Assembly: GCF_029227915.1 (NCBI RefSeq)
Contig: NC_079878.1
Span: 19,716,001-19,780,000, forward strand
Reading direction: 5' to 3'
Source: Hydractinia symbiolongicarpus
Lineage: Eukaryota; Cnidaria; Hydrozoa; Anthoathecata; Hydractiniidae
DNA: 64,000 bases
The translations under genes were made by a program, and so were the position numbers. The first letter of the stretch is position 1, and every line of letters begins with the position of its first letter. The notes beneath the pieces were generated by a model. That model was not told where the DNA came from and made no database searches. It saw only the letters and a program-made list of their open reading frames with translations. This document shows positions 23,600 to 35,800 of this stretch, one piece after another.

Positions 23600-26320
23600 T
23601 AGATAGATAGTTATATATTTCGCCGTTATATAAATGTTACAGGTTTTAACTTCTTTAAATATTTAAGTGTCGTTTGGCCTTATATTAATATTCCTAAGTT
23701 TTTAGAGATTTTATTCTCAAGAGTATGATGTGTTTATTCCCTGTTAATGATTCATTCAAAATTACGCCACGAAATTTTATTGTTTCTTCTCTCTTTATGC
23801 TTACATTATTTATTTTAAGCAAAGGTAGTTTGAGTGTGATGTCATCGGTTTTGTAACGGTTATAAAATAATACATATTTAGTTTTACTTATATTAAGTGA
23901 GAGTTTATTTGCTATAAACCATTCGTTTATGTGCGCAAGTTCTTGGTTAGCTGTTTGAAAAAGATCTTTAATGTGGGTATGAGAGTAAAAAGATTAGTAT
24001 CGTCAGAAAACAGTAAGGGTCCAAGAATGGATCCTTGTGGAACACCACACATTTTATTAGTTAAAAGGACGTCGTTTCTTCGTCGTATGCTATGCATTGT
24101 TTTCGGTTAGTCAAGTAATTTGTAAACCATTTTAAATTGTTGCCCCGAATACCGTAGGATTTTAGTTTAGATAAAAGAATGCTATGAATTACAGTATTAA
24201 AAGCCTTTGAGAGATCAATGAATATCCCTAGCGTACACAACCTGTAATTAAAGGATTCCGATAATTCACTTATCAATTCCATGACTGTATGGCCCGTTGA
24301 ATGACTCTTTTGAAAACCGAATTGTTTGTTATATAAAATATTGTTTTGCCCTAAATGGTCGTACGACGGTTGTACATTATTCTTTCAAGAATTTTCGAAA
24401 AGAATGGCAATACTGAGATAGGTCTATAATTAGGGACATCGGAGTTTTCTCCTGATTTATATACTGGTATCGATCTAGCATTTTTTAGTTGATCTGGAAA
24501 CTGTCCATACTTAAAGGAAAGACTAAAGACATGAAATAGACATGGTTCAATAATGTCATAAACTTGTTTTACAATATTTACACTAATGTCGTTACGACCT
24601 AGGCTTCTGTTTGGTTGTAATGATGAGAAAACACTTCGCATTTCATGTCTGGTAAGTTCAGATTCACTCATTAAAGTATCGGAAGTATTTAAGTAAGAGC
24701 TGTGTGTTTTTGTAGAAGATGGAATTTTTGCAGCTAGTGTTGGTCCAACATTGATAAAAAACTCGTTGAATTTGTTAGCAATTTTATCTTTTTGGAATGT
24801 AGCTAAGTTCATTTTCAATTATAAGTTGTTTTGGAAATTTCTTAATGTTGTCTTTAGTTTTGCCAATTATTTTTTTAATTACGCTCCAGGCTTTTCGTAT
24901 TTCCTATTGATTTCGCTATTTGATCTGCATAATAATTTTTTTGCTCGCTTTTAAGTTTTTCAAAAGTATTTTTATAGTTTTTGTATTTGTTTTCATTTGA
25001 GTAAGTTCTATTTTTAAAAAACGCTTCATACAGTCACTGTTTCTTTTTAGATGATTTATTGAGACCTTTAGTAATCCATGGGTTTTCTAAAGTGCTTTTC
25101 TTTATACTTACCTTGTTCTTAGGAAATGATTTCTCATAGAGATTAATAAATATGCGCAGAAAGACATCGTACGCACCATTAGTATCCTTAGTTTCACTCA
25201 CCAGCTCCCAGTTGGCTACTGAAAGAGTTTTTCGAAACTTGTCTATGGAGCATTCATTGATCTCTCGTTTAAAAAATGTTGGGGTAGGAAAATTGTCAGG
25301 AAGAAATTCGACAGAAAGCAAGAAGTTCGGGAAATGATGAGACACGTCAGTTTTAATCACTCCAGTTTGGTAATTGTTTTTATAAAAATTATTTGTGATT
25401 ATGTTGTCAATTATGGTAGCAGATGTTAAGGTTACTCTTGTTGGTTTCGTTATTGTTGGAATAAGATTATGTTGTAGAAGTGTATCTACAAAGGTTTTTA
25501 CTTCATTATTTGATATATATTCGAGAAGGTTTAGATTCAGATCTCTGGCAATGTAAATGTGCTTATTTAACTGATCTAATTTAGCGAGGTATGATTTAAA
25601 GTGTTTTTTAAATTTTTTAAAGATTCTAGCATCTGGTGTTTTGGTTTATAAGTTCAACGGTTAATGATTCACAATCAGCATTATTTATACTCAAGTTACC
25701 TTTTATTCATAATTAATAAAATTGTGCATAAAGAGAAATGTACCATCACTAGTCCTGTTTTCTGAAGGTGGTTGATGTATCGACTTATAACCCGAAATGT
25801 TAAAATTTGAATTTGTTATCATGTGTTCCTTGAGCCAGGTTTCTGTTACACAAATGAGTTTGAAATTAAATTTAAGTGATCTAGTTTAGTGAGGTGTGAT
25901 TTAAAGTGTCGTTTAAATTCTTTGAAGATTCCAACAGGTTTTCTATACATAACAGTTACAATTATATTTCTAGTGTTTTTGTTTATAAGTTCAACGGTTA
26001 ATGATTCACAGTCGTCAGTATTTATACTCAAGTTACTTCTTAATTTATAATTAATAGAGTTGTGTATAAAGAGACATGTACCACCACCAGTCCTTTTTCC
26101 TGAACGTGGTTGAAGTATTGACTTATAACCCGGAATGTTAAAATTTGAATTTGTTACCATGTGTTCCTTTAGCCAGGTTTCTGTTACACAAATAATTTTA
26201 AAATTAAATTTTGAGTTGTATAACATTGTTTTCCAGATTTTCGAAGCTTTTGTTTATACTACTTGTGTTAACGTTAAGCACTGAACATTTGGTTTTACAT
26301 TTTGCTAGACGAGTTTTTTA
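23600..26320 (-). mobile_element. Broken non-LTR retrotransposon (LINE) with AP-type endonuclease and RT
   Basis: Read on the minus strand from about 26315. Endonuclease blocks include FKIICVTETWLKEH and GGGTCLFIHNSIN. A linker contains IPTITKPTRVT and IIDNIITNN. RT blocks are PNYRPISVLPFFSKILERI (about 24400), IDLSKAFNTVIHSILLSKL (about 24230) and GVPQGSILGPLLF (about 24040). The pattern fits CR1/L2/Jockey-like LINEs; the clade is not resolved. GPLLF runs straight into SDDTNLFYSH, so the stretch between RT motifs 4 and 5 is deleted at about 24005. The endonuclease start is present twice in tandem (26226-25870 and 25870-25545, diverged). Frameshifts and stops occur throughout, so it is inactive. 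Confidence 0.75.
25545..26226 (-). repeat. Tandem duplication of the LINE endonuclease start
   Basis: Two roughly 330-bp copies lie head to tail. Both contain AAGTTCAACGGTTAATGATT, CTTATAACCCG and CAGGTTTCTGTTACACAAAT on the plus strand. They differ by scattered substitutions and small indels, so the duplication is old. Confidence 0.75.
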
Positions 26321-26329
26321 AAATAATTC

Positions 26330-27491
26330 AAGTAAGTAAAATATCGAAAAAAGATGCGTTATCATCTATTGTTAAAAATAAATAGAGAGTTAGTGTTCAC
26401 CGGTTTTTTTTCTTTCTGAATTCTCTTTTGATTCTTCTTTGATTTTATGCGTGATTTTCTTGATTACAAGTTTGGGTCTGTTCTTTTAATATTTTGGATT
26501 GAAATATTTCGGTAGATATACAATAAACTAAATGATTTAAGTTTTTATTTTCTTTTTTATGTGTTGTCAACTATTAATTTTTTATATTTTGAGTATAACG
26601 TTGAAGGTTTGCCGTATGTAATAGACTGAATAGCTGATTTTGTATGACTTAACAAAAAATGTTAGATTTTTTTTAATGTTTGGTATCCTTTTTTTCCCTG
26701 GTGTACTTCTGGTATGACAAAGCAAGTATATAGTTTTAGCGTATTTGGCTTTTTACGTAACGGTTGTTAGACATCTTTTTTTAAACATCTTCTATTTTTA
26801 TTTTATAATTTTTTTTATTATTTTTTTGTTGCACATGCTTATATTTTTAAACGTATTGTTTCAGCAATTATAAACATAGAATAATGCAGATTGTAATCAA
26901 CCTTGATCCCAGGTTTTTTTCTCTTTTTCCATCCCATTATAAAAGAGACAAAAAGCCTGGGGTCGAGTTTGAAATGTAAGTTTTGAAAATTCAAATTACT
27001 ATGCTGTATGTTTTTGTTTGGTATCCCTTACATCGGTTTAATGAGAGATTAAGTGGATTTTTCCACGGAAATTCAGCTAGTTTAAATTAAAGATTTGAGC
27101 ATTTTTGAGCATTTCTAATCACAACCGGTTCTTTTCTTCTACCATTATCCTTGTTGCTGCTACAGCAATGACCGTAATGGAAGATATACGTATTTTTTCT
27201 TTGGTATTTATTGTGAAAAGAGAGTTTTAAAAAAACATTTTATCCTGATGTGTAGACAGGTATATTATCTGCAACTAAACTTACAAGTTTTTACCGCGTA
27301 TTTTACTCTTAAGATCAAGTTAAGAACATTTAATTCCCATTAAATACTTAAATGTTTTTATAAAACAAAAACTGGGGTATATTACATTACAATGCAAATA
27401 GTCTTTTTACATACATAAATTCTAAAGTTGTTTGACTGTAAATGAAAACAAAAGGTCGTCAACTGCAAACGCAAACAAATGCATATTTGTG
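26330..27491. other. Spacer with a 74-bp fold-back at 26898-26971
   Basis: The arms CAACCTTGATCCCAGG and CCTGGGGTCGAGTTTG are near-perfect inverted copies, forming a miniature fold-back. The rest is T-rich with no coding signal. 27,050-27,070 holds another TGGATTTTTCCACGG hairpin motif. Confidence 0.5.
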
Positions 27492-28901
27492 TTAGCCCTC
27501 TTTATTTTTAGTATCATTCTCAAGCTCATCAGCTGTGCCAACTTTCAAGTGGTTTGACTGCATATGGTTAAGCAATCCTCCTTTTCGTAAAAACTGTCTC
27601 GGGCAGTACTTGCAAGGATATACAGCTTGTTCCGAGTCATGTAACTTCACGTGTTTTTTCATGTTGCTGGGATCGCTAAAACACTTGCCACAGACTCGGC
27701 ACACAAGCGGCTTTTCACCAGAATGGACACGCTGATGGATCTTCAAAACATACTTACGACAATACACTTTTCCACACTGATTGCACAAGTAACCTTGTTT
27801 GTTGTTTTTCGTAACTAATTTCGGTGACGGCGATTTCGACTTCGTGTCGCTGTTGTCGTAAAACATTATTGCATTTAGTAACCCGTTGTCTTCTTTTAAG
27901 CGACTGTAATCAACGTATGGCGAAGAGGGACCGTTATTAACTCTCTGATCAGATGATGTAAATGATTCGCTAGTAGTTTGACAACCAGCCTTATTGTATT
28001 GCTGCCAAACATGACCATATTCCACCTCCATTCGGCGTTGATTGTGTCCGATATGACTTTGGGAGTCTGGACTCACAGATGGAGAGTCTTCCTGCAGAGA
28101 AAAATATGTATCATCCCCTCTTCTGTCATTTGAGAATAATATCTCGCTAGTCCTACCATACATAGATCTATAATCACGTATTTCTACTTTTCCTCTACAG
28201 GCATCTTTTGTGTTGGAAAAAGGCGAACGAGAACTGATACGATTTTGACCATCATATACGCGGGTCTTTTTGTTAAAGTATGATAGGCTACTTGGTTTGC
28301 TTAAAGGAATTTTGTCAATTTCAATCTCAAAACTTGAGTTTTGCCTTATTAAGAATTCGTTGCCGTTGGAAATTTCGGGTTGTATTTGGCGATGCGACTT
28401 GTTTTCATGAGGTGATTCCCTTGCATTTTTGCCATAGCTACTTTTATACCTCTCTACCGTTTCATAGGATTTAGTTGATGTGTTCGTATTATTTGCACAA
28501 GTTTCGTCAAGAAATTCATCGCTGCTGTTTTCTTTTCTTCGTTTATCTTTTTCGTTGCGTTTAATTGGTTTAAAAAACTGTGAAATGTTTGGCAATTGTG
28601 AATCGTAGAGAAAGGATTTATATCGCGCTGGGTTTCTTCGACTGGAGTAGTGAATTAGTTCTTTTTCTCCTGATTCGTCAATTCTGCAGTAACCACGGGA
28701 CTTGAGCCTTCCATCCCTTTTAAGACTTCTTGAAATAAGCTCTTGGGTCTCTAGTAAAGTTAGTTTTGCGCTTTCTACGATCTTCAGGTTTTGTTTTATA
28801 ATAGATTCCATTGGTAACGTCTCAGACGCAAGCGTCCTTCTGGGAACACCAATCTTCCCTGCCGCAGAGTTTAACATTTTTCTAATTCTTTTTGTTTTCA
28901 T
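27492..28901 (-). CDS. C2H2 zinc-finger protein with three PRDM13-like C-terminal fingers (469 residues)
   Basis: A single uninterrupted frame. A TGA directly precedes the ATG in frame, supporting this start unless a splice acceptor lies inside the ORF. Residues 1-370 are polar and low in recognisable domains: a basic start (MKTKRIRKMLNSAAGK) and many Ser, Arg and Asn. Three C2H2 fingers sit at about 371-393 (CNQCGKVYCRKYVLKIHQRVH), 399-421 (CRVCGKCFSDPSNMKKHVKLH) and 430-451 (CKYCPRQFLRKGGLLNHMQSNH). The linker SGEKPL and the KVYxRKYxLKIH and DPSN(L/M)xKH patterns are those of the finger trio in PRDM13-type transcription factors. No PR/SET domain is encoded here. It is therefore either the last exon of a PRDM-type gene or an independent protein that lacks SET. 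Role inferred: sequence-specific nuclear transcriptional regulator. Orthology to PRDM13 is a resemblance, not proven. Confidence 0.8.
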   Translation of the reverse strand: MKTKRIRKMLNSAAGKIGVPRRTLASETLPMESIIKQNLKIVESAKLTLLETQELISRSLKRDGRLKSRGYCRIDESGEKELIHYSSRRNPARYKSFLYDSQLPNISQFFKPIKRNEKDKRRKENSSDEFLDETCANNTNTSTKSYETVERYKSSYGKNARESPHENKSHRQIQPEISNGNEFLIRQNSSFEIEIDKIPLSKPSSLSYFNKKTRVYDGQNRISSRSPFSNTKDACRGKVEIRDYRSMYGRTSEILFSNDRRGDDTYFSLQEDSPSVSPDSQSHIGHNQRRMEVEYGHVWQQYNKAGCQTTSESFTSSDQRVNNGPSSPYVDYSRLKEDNGLLNAIMFYDNSDTKSKSPSPKLVTKNNKQGYLCNQCGKVYCRKYVLKIHQRVHSGEKPLVCRVCGKCFSDPSNMKKHVKLHDSEQAVYPCKYCPRQFLRKGGLLNHMQSNHLKVGTADELENDTKNKEG

Positions 28902-29700
28902 TCACGAGTAGTTAAATAATATAATTCAAAATTCTTCCTGTATACCTTCTTCTCTTTCATGAATTCTTCCCACGATTTTTTGAACATTTTTTTAGACACA
29001 GACTTTTCTCTTTATTTCACCATCAGGAGCGTAGTTAAGGATGGAAGTGCTTCATAGTCTAAATTTAAAAGAAAAAAAAACAAATTTTAATATTAATAAT
29101 TTATCGACAAATCTAAATTGGGTCGAGCTACCCACAATTACGTTTCCTGTACGAAAGTTTCATTAAAAAAATGAGAACATGACAATGAAGACAATAATAA
29201 TTATAAACCATTACTTTTAACACAAAAACAATTCGTTCACGATCAATGAAATTGACATTCAGACTGATTCTACCCTTTAAAGTATTTTTTTTAATGGAAA
29301 CCATCCGCATGCTTCAACTACTTACACAGCCTTCTGAATAACAGAAACAGCTGTATTTTTTGTGTTAATTATCTCGCGCTGATATTACTTTTTATTCTCA
29401 AAAAACAATACAAGTATTCACAATAGAACAAGGCGAACAAAGAGTAGTTTTGTCATATCGCACTTAACCAGGTTTTGTAGCCACGTGCTCAGGATTACTA
29501 ATTATCACCAACTCGTTCTCAGCTCTCGCTTACACCACTTATCGGAATTGGAATGACATGGCAGTTTATTACCACACCCTGTGGTGAAGAGAGCTTCAAA
29601 TAATATTTTTAAAGTGTGATTATTAAATAAAAAATAATAGTAATAATAAGCTAATTCAAAAGTGTTGCGCCTCATATTCCTAAATTTTTTTAATTTTCAA
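28902..29700. other. Upstream region of the zinc-finger gene; no other gene seen
   Basis: On the minus strand this is the presumed 5' UTR and promoter side of the zinc-finger gene. No clear additional coding exon (for example a SET domain) was found in the roughly 800 bases upstream. Confidence 0.35.
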
Positions 29701-30202
29701 TGATCGATTAAGCCCCCTTTCCAGAATAAGCCCCCATAAGGGCTTATATTTGAATTCACAGTAATTTCAACATAGTTGACAGGGACTGAGGAAATGCTAC
29801 TATAAACAATTAATTAAATGGTATTTATTTCGCCGGTTGAGGTATTAATAACACTCGTGGTTATAATATCCAATTCAAAGTTAGGGGTTTTTTTTTAACT
29901 TGTCGAACAATATATTTGCGAATATCTTGCTCCCTGTCAAAGCAACATACTTTGCTGGAACAACAAGTCCGACCTCCCTTTTTCTCTTCCCAACCATTAT
30001 ATTGAGATCGATTAGTGTTTGTTTTTATTATCATACTTTTAGAAAGATATGTTGTGTTTATTAAAATCGTTGCTTTTAGCACACTAGATTCTTGCATAAT
30101 TTTATAAGCCCCCCCCCTCCCATTTAACCCCCCTCCCGAATAAGCCCCCTCCTCCCCCACAACCCATTTTGACAAATAAGCCCCGAGGGGCCTAATCGAT
30201 CA
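29701..30202. mobile_element. TIR element with GC-rich subterminal repeats (502 bp)
   Basis: Perfect inverted ends TGATCGATTA (29701-29710) and TAATCGATCA (30193-30202) continue into imperfect AGCCCC / GGGGCC. The interior has several AATAAGCCCCC repeats and C-runs near both ends and no transposase. It is a non-autonomous DNA element of undetermined superfamily. Confidence 0.6.
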
Positions 30203-31060
30203 TTTACGGTATACCACGGATTACCATTTAAGGCATATATAAAAAAACATGTTGTAGCAGTTAGCATGTTGCTAGCCTCAATATTCTTACAAATCATATT
30301 TTTACACAAAAACCCTATTATGCAAATGCTATGAATCTCTATATTTTTTGTTTTTGTAAGTTCCACATTCGCATTTTTATGTGGTGACAGCTAGCCAAAA
30401 TTACGGAATATGATAAAACATGGAGCAAAGAATATTTTGCAGTACAACGCCACATTCCTTTGATAAATTAAAAACATACAGGATATTAAAAGAGTTACAA
30501 ACAGGCTTAAAATCAATTAAACTGTAACAAAAAAAACAAAATAAGAAAAGTAAACAAGCATGAAACTTCAACATGGTCTTGTATTTGCACTAAATGAAAG
30601 AGAAGTTGCCTTGCAAAATAATTCATATAAAAATTTCTGGTGATAAAAAAATATATTACTTTGCAAGCAAATTTTAACCTATAAAAACGACTTTTCTTTT
30701 CGTAGCCATCATTAACATACAAGATTTACTGAAACACATCTTCCAGTCGTTTAGCCGAACTATGAACTAACACAGGACCTGCTACGACAAAGAAGTCGAT
30801 ACAAGTAAAATATACATAAAGTTAATTGTGTATAATTTGTGGCGCTGTTAAACATGGCGACTGTTAAGAACTTTCGCCCCCTGAGAATTTTTAAAGTGCA
30901 AATGGTTTTATCACGTAAATAAAAAAATTACCTGTGCTACAAAAGATAAAAGTAAAGAGACCTTGCTAAAAAGAAATTTCAAAATTCTTTTTCGGTGGAG
31001 CCCGTTGCCATTGAAAGGTATTCCCCCTCCAATGATCTGGGTAAATGGAATAGTCCGTAC

Positions 31061-31700
31061 TTTATTCGGAGAAACTTTTGCGAGAGAACCTTTCGTGTTT
31101 TTTGGCCTTTTTCGCGAAACTTTGTATCGCGAAACTTTCAAAAATGGCCATTCGCGAAAGTTTATTCAGTACAAACTTTCTAAATTGTCAATTCGCAAAA
31201 GTTTATCGACTAAAATTTAGAAAAAAATTGCTGGTTTTAAAAGTTATTTCTTGACTCGCCCTCACTTGGCTTGCCCTCCTGATAAAAAAAAGACAACTGG
31301 CGCTGGGAACGAGATTGGAATAAACTTAGAAATAAACAAAAGCGATGATGTTTTAAATGTATGTATGGCTTATAACCGAGTTACTGGCGAAGAAGACGAT
31401 GACGACGATGCGTGGGAGCTGGAAGAAGATGGGCCTAGAAATGTGTTTGATCCCAATTTGTAAATAGAAGTTTTCACATACCATTAGAAAGAAAATTACA
31501 TCGTTAAAAAACATTTTTATATCATAACAAATATAGGCCACATTTTTTTATAAGAACATAAAAAATCACGAATTGCGAAATTTATCTCGCCAAACTTTCC
31601 AATTTCGGATTTTTTAATTTATTCGCAAAAATTTTTCCAAAAGGTTTCTCGAGTTTTTGGACTCGCGAGAGTTTCTCTCGCGAAAGTTTCTCCGAATAAA
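31061..31700. mobile_element. TIR element carrying a short ORF (640 bp)
   Basis: The ends TTTATTCGGAGAAACTTT (31061) and its inverse AAAGTTTCTCCGAATAAA (31683-31700) are perfect over 18 bases, followed by more GCGAGAGAA-type inverted sequence. Subterminal repeats of the type TCGCGAAA(C/G)TTT line both sides. No transposase is present. It encloses a 70-codon open frame (31251-31463). No clear target duplication was seen. Confidence 0.65.
31251..31463 (+). CDS. Small acidic ORF inside a TIR element, unknown
   Basis: Encodes 70 residues. The middle reads GINLEINKSDDVLNVC and the tail is very acidic (EEDDDDDAWELEEDGP) before NVFDPNL and a stop. Base composition is more balanced than in the surrounding repeats. 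A possible acceptor-like AAAAAAG just before ACAACTGGCG (about 31293) would suit a captured exon. I do not recognise the protein. It may be a captured host exon or a chance frame. Confidence 0.3.
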   Translation: MTRPHLACPPDKKKTTGAGNEIGINLEINKSDDVLNVCMAYNRVTGEEDDDDDAWELEEDGPRNVFDPNL

Positions 31701-32840
31701 TTATATGATGTGGTAAATATTGTCAACTTTATAATCAAATTTGGTCAAGAAAGCTTAGCACTATATTTACTATATTTTTAAGTGATTTTAAAAAAGCCGG
31801 AAATGAACACTTCAAACTTATGTAAAAACGAGAAAAGTAAGTCCATTTATCGTCTTCCACTTCAGAGAGTTCCGCGCAACGCTGGCAATTTCCACTTCTG
31901 TCTGAACGAGCGGTAGAAAGTTAAGACATGTTCAGAAGCTTTTCTGTTCCAGGTTTATAACCAAGCGATCGTTGACCCCTTATTGTGTTTTAAATTATAG
32001 TATGTATTGAAGATGAGCTTGTAACAGGTACTGAAGATAAGTAATAACTTGTTTTGCTACTTTCCACACGAAAAAGTTGTGGGTTTTCAGTTTTAGTATC
32101 TTAGGAATACCCACAGACTGTTTTGGTTATTTACAATTTTGACTCGGCAAGCGCTTTTTATTCTGGTCAGTGAAGAACTGCCTTCCGGGGCTAGACACCA
32201 ACGGCAGCGTTGATCATCGCGACCACGTGAGTAAACACAAAAAGCTCAAACACTCGCGAGGCCAGACTTAAAATTCACGCAACCTTGTTTCAGGTACTAA
32301 TGGCATTCTTTAATACGAGGATGGAACGCGTACGTCACTCGAAAAACAAATAAACATGAAATTAGGAAAGAAGAAACATCCACAAGTACGCATTTTATTC
32401 TCGTTATCAAAATAATGCTAAATTCCCTGTAATCGAGGTTGAAGTTCACGCAAACGCCCAGATCGTACAGCAAGCAGGCAAAGCGCGTAAAAAAAATAGA
32501 AGGTAAGCAATCTCCTGAATCGTACCGATATAAACGGTTTTTCTTTTATAAGAATATCAGGCTGGGAATTAAAGTAAGACAAAAGATCTATTGCTTAGAT
32601 CAATAGAGAATAATAAGAAAATAATAAATAAGAATAATGACTAGCCTGATTAGAGTTATTAGCGCTACTTCTATTATTGCAATTATTGCAAAAATTGACC
32701 AGCCGCCTAAACTTTACATATAACTGCATTGTAAGGACCTTAGCATAACAAGGGTATACAGCAGATACACAGAATACACATGTTAGTACGAAGCAGTGTT
32801 TATTTATCCACGAAACAACTGGCTCATTCACAAGACGTCA
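31701..32840. other. No gene seen
   Basis: Mixed-composition spacer leading to the 3' end of RPS29. The AATAAA motif on the minus strand near 32800 is probably the RPS29 poly(A) signal. Confidence 0.35.
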
Positions 32841-32845
32841 TCTTT

Positions 32846-35800
32846 TTACTTGAACTAAAAATTAAAGAAACAAGTTTTAATTAAAATTTAATTAAAGAAA
32901 CAAAATTTAATCAACAGACCTTTTAATGTGTATGTATGTGGTAATTAAAACAAAAAGCTACCAATCTTCAACTAAAAATTACTTCTTATGTTTCAGCAGT
33001 AGAAACCTAGGGCACTGGTCAATTATGGTTAATTAATATAAAAATGATTTGTCTAGAGGATGCGTTTTTTACCCAACTCAATTATTGTGCACAGGTTTTG
33101 AAGTTTCAAAAAAGAAAAGCAAACAAAACTAACCTTTTTAAATCCAATGTCTGGTGCATATTCTCTAAAACATTGACGACATATATTCAGACCATATTTG
33201 CGGATTAAACCATGACCGTTTGAACATACACGGCTGAAAAAGTAATTTGAAATTCACATTAGCAAAAAGTGTCAAAATCATGTTCTATATATCTGAAACA
33301 GTTGTTAGCAGATTCCACAATGTTACTATGCAAAGAGTGCAAAGTTTTGTGTAATTTGACTTACAGGACTAAAAAAAAGTCTTTGTATCAGCTTACTGAC
33401 CTAGAATCATTTACAGCTATCCTAAAAATATCCTGAAGGGTAATTAAGGCTTTTTTACATGTAAATGTGGCTTAAAACAAAGGGCTGTACATAACATTTT
33501 ATTCTGAAACCAATACAAACTAAACCCTATCTTCACACAGTGCAAATGTTTTCATTGTAGAAAGAAGACTTACAAACACAGCCTTTTAATTGACGTTAGC
33601 ACTCAGCAATCACAGACGCATACAGTATAGAAAGTTAAAGAAATGCCTATGCCCAATAAGCTAAATACAACATAGAAAGTGAAAGAAACTTTCAACATAA
33701 AAATTAACAAAATTCACAAAGCAACTGTATTGTGAATAAAAAAGAGTAACACAATGCAACAAAATATATACAAATCAAAACCAACACAAGAACACAAAAA
33801 ACAAAGGGTTCATGAGGGAATAAGTTACCCAACAACGTGTAAATTAAAATACAATTGGGATGTCGCAATTGTGAAGGGAAACTGTGGCAAAGATATAAAC
33901 AAAAGCTACAGCAGGGAAAGTAGTTGACACTAACAAGGCTAACAACATTTTAGCAGTCAGGAAAATCTGATGAGGAATACCATTCACTTTTTAAAAAATG
34001 TTTACATCATTACTTCTAATTCGTTGTTCCGACTGGCTTGATATGTAATATTTCATTCTTATGCAAAATTTAGAATATAGCTAGCTAGCTAATTTTACGT
34101 AAGCTATTATCTCCATGATAACACAGAGACTGTAGAGTCATAATCATAATAATCTGCACAATCAAAGTTTGGTAAAAGAATGTTTGGTATTAGAAAAAAA
34201 CTTTTAGATATAGCATTTAGTTTGTTTTGATCAAAGAAAGCATGTTGTATGTTATGCTTCCTTTGGGATATTTTTACCACAACTGCAGATAGCCTAAATA
34301 GTGTATTCTTAGCCTAATCAGCCAATGCAAAGACTTTTGTCATAATCACTTAAGTCCTGCAAAGCAAAGTATGTGAAACTTGGCCTGGACAAAGATGACT
34401 TGGTGAACAACTAAACTCCGAAAAAGATGGGTAATACTTTTATTTATGCTGTTTCAGTACAATTATTACTAGTTAGTGGCCCATGGATAAATCCTGTTCT
34501 TTATATATAGTATGCTTCCTTTAAGTTATATGTCTAAAAAAGCTCAAAGTATAACACAGTATAACTATGCTGTCTTATACTTTGAATGCTAATATACAGC
34601 TTTTATTTTGGTAGCATCGTATTTTGTATTTTAACAAAGGGAGTAACTTAATATATTAGCTTTGTTGTTAAATCATGTTTCTTTAACAAAGAGGGTTTAA
34701 AAACAATCATATTAAAATGTATACAATTTCGTGAACGTCTTAATTCCGTGATTTCACCTGTCTGGGCAACTTTCTCTTTTCACTGACAACAATGGCTGGC
34801 TATGACATGATATACCATATTACCATTTCACGTACACCGAAACATGTGAACTTTACCTAACAGACAGCCTAAACATTGCTAGGGACACCTGAGAAAATGT
34901 TTGTACAGTGGGGGTATGACATTTTAAACTATTGTTATCTTTCTAATCATTTATTAAATACCAAACAAACCTATATTATGCGGTGAGCAGATCGTCATTA
35001 GAGCTGTTTTTTAGGTAATCATGCAATCAGGATGGTATAGCTACACTATATGGCTACTTTTGTTCAGCTAAGACACATGACAATGAAAATAGACAAAGGA
35101 CAAGAGTTGATCCCCACATCAGTTTGATCAATATTCGATTTGACGTCAGAATTTTTTTGGAGGTGAAAAGTTTCTGTATTTTAGGTTAAGAGAGTGCAGA
35201 GCTAGACACATTTTGGAGTTCTAAGAACAATGTTAGAAAGTTTGAGCAAAGATAATTTTTTGGAGCAAAACCTAGATAGCTAAAGGGCCTTCGCAAATTT
35301 TTTTCGGGCCCCGTTTGTGGGATATTACCACAAGATTCAGACCCCTCCCCCCTCTTTCAGCGGATTTTCGTCCGTGAAATACACATATTTGGATAAATTT
35401 TGGAAGGCTCAGGGGTGTGTTTTTAAAATTTCTAAATACCAAGCAGATTTTTTTTAAAATTCCAAACCCCCTTCCCCCTTAGGCCGAAGGAATTTGTATT
35501 GCAGTTTACCGTCGTCTGTATCTCTACCATGCAGGAAATTTTCATTATTCATTATTTTGCCCCTCCTCCTAGCTAGCTTGAACCCGAAACCCTCGGAGCC
35601 CGAACCAGTACTACAGCGCCAAAAGACAACCTCTGGAAACTGGGACATATATCTAAATGAGGCAAGGCTTGATCGCATGACTTTGTATGGCACGCATTGG
35701 AACAAAGGCCCTTCGAAATTTAAATTAACATATTACATTACATTCAAAACAAAAAAAGAACACTTTCGATCGATTGCGACATCAATCGAAATTACGTAAT

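Noticed and set aside
35454-35799. Overlapping ORFs of 83 and 101 codons on both strands
   Set aside because: Both lie inside a TIR element, with no transposase motif and no splice sites.
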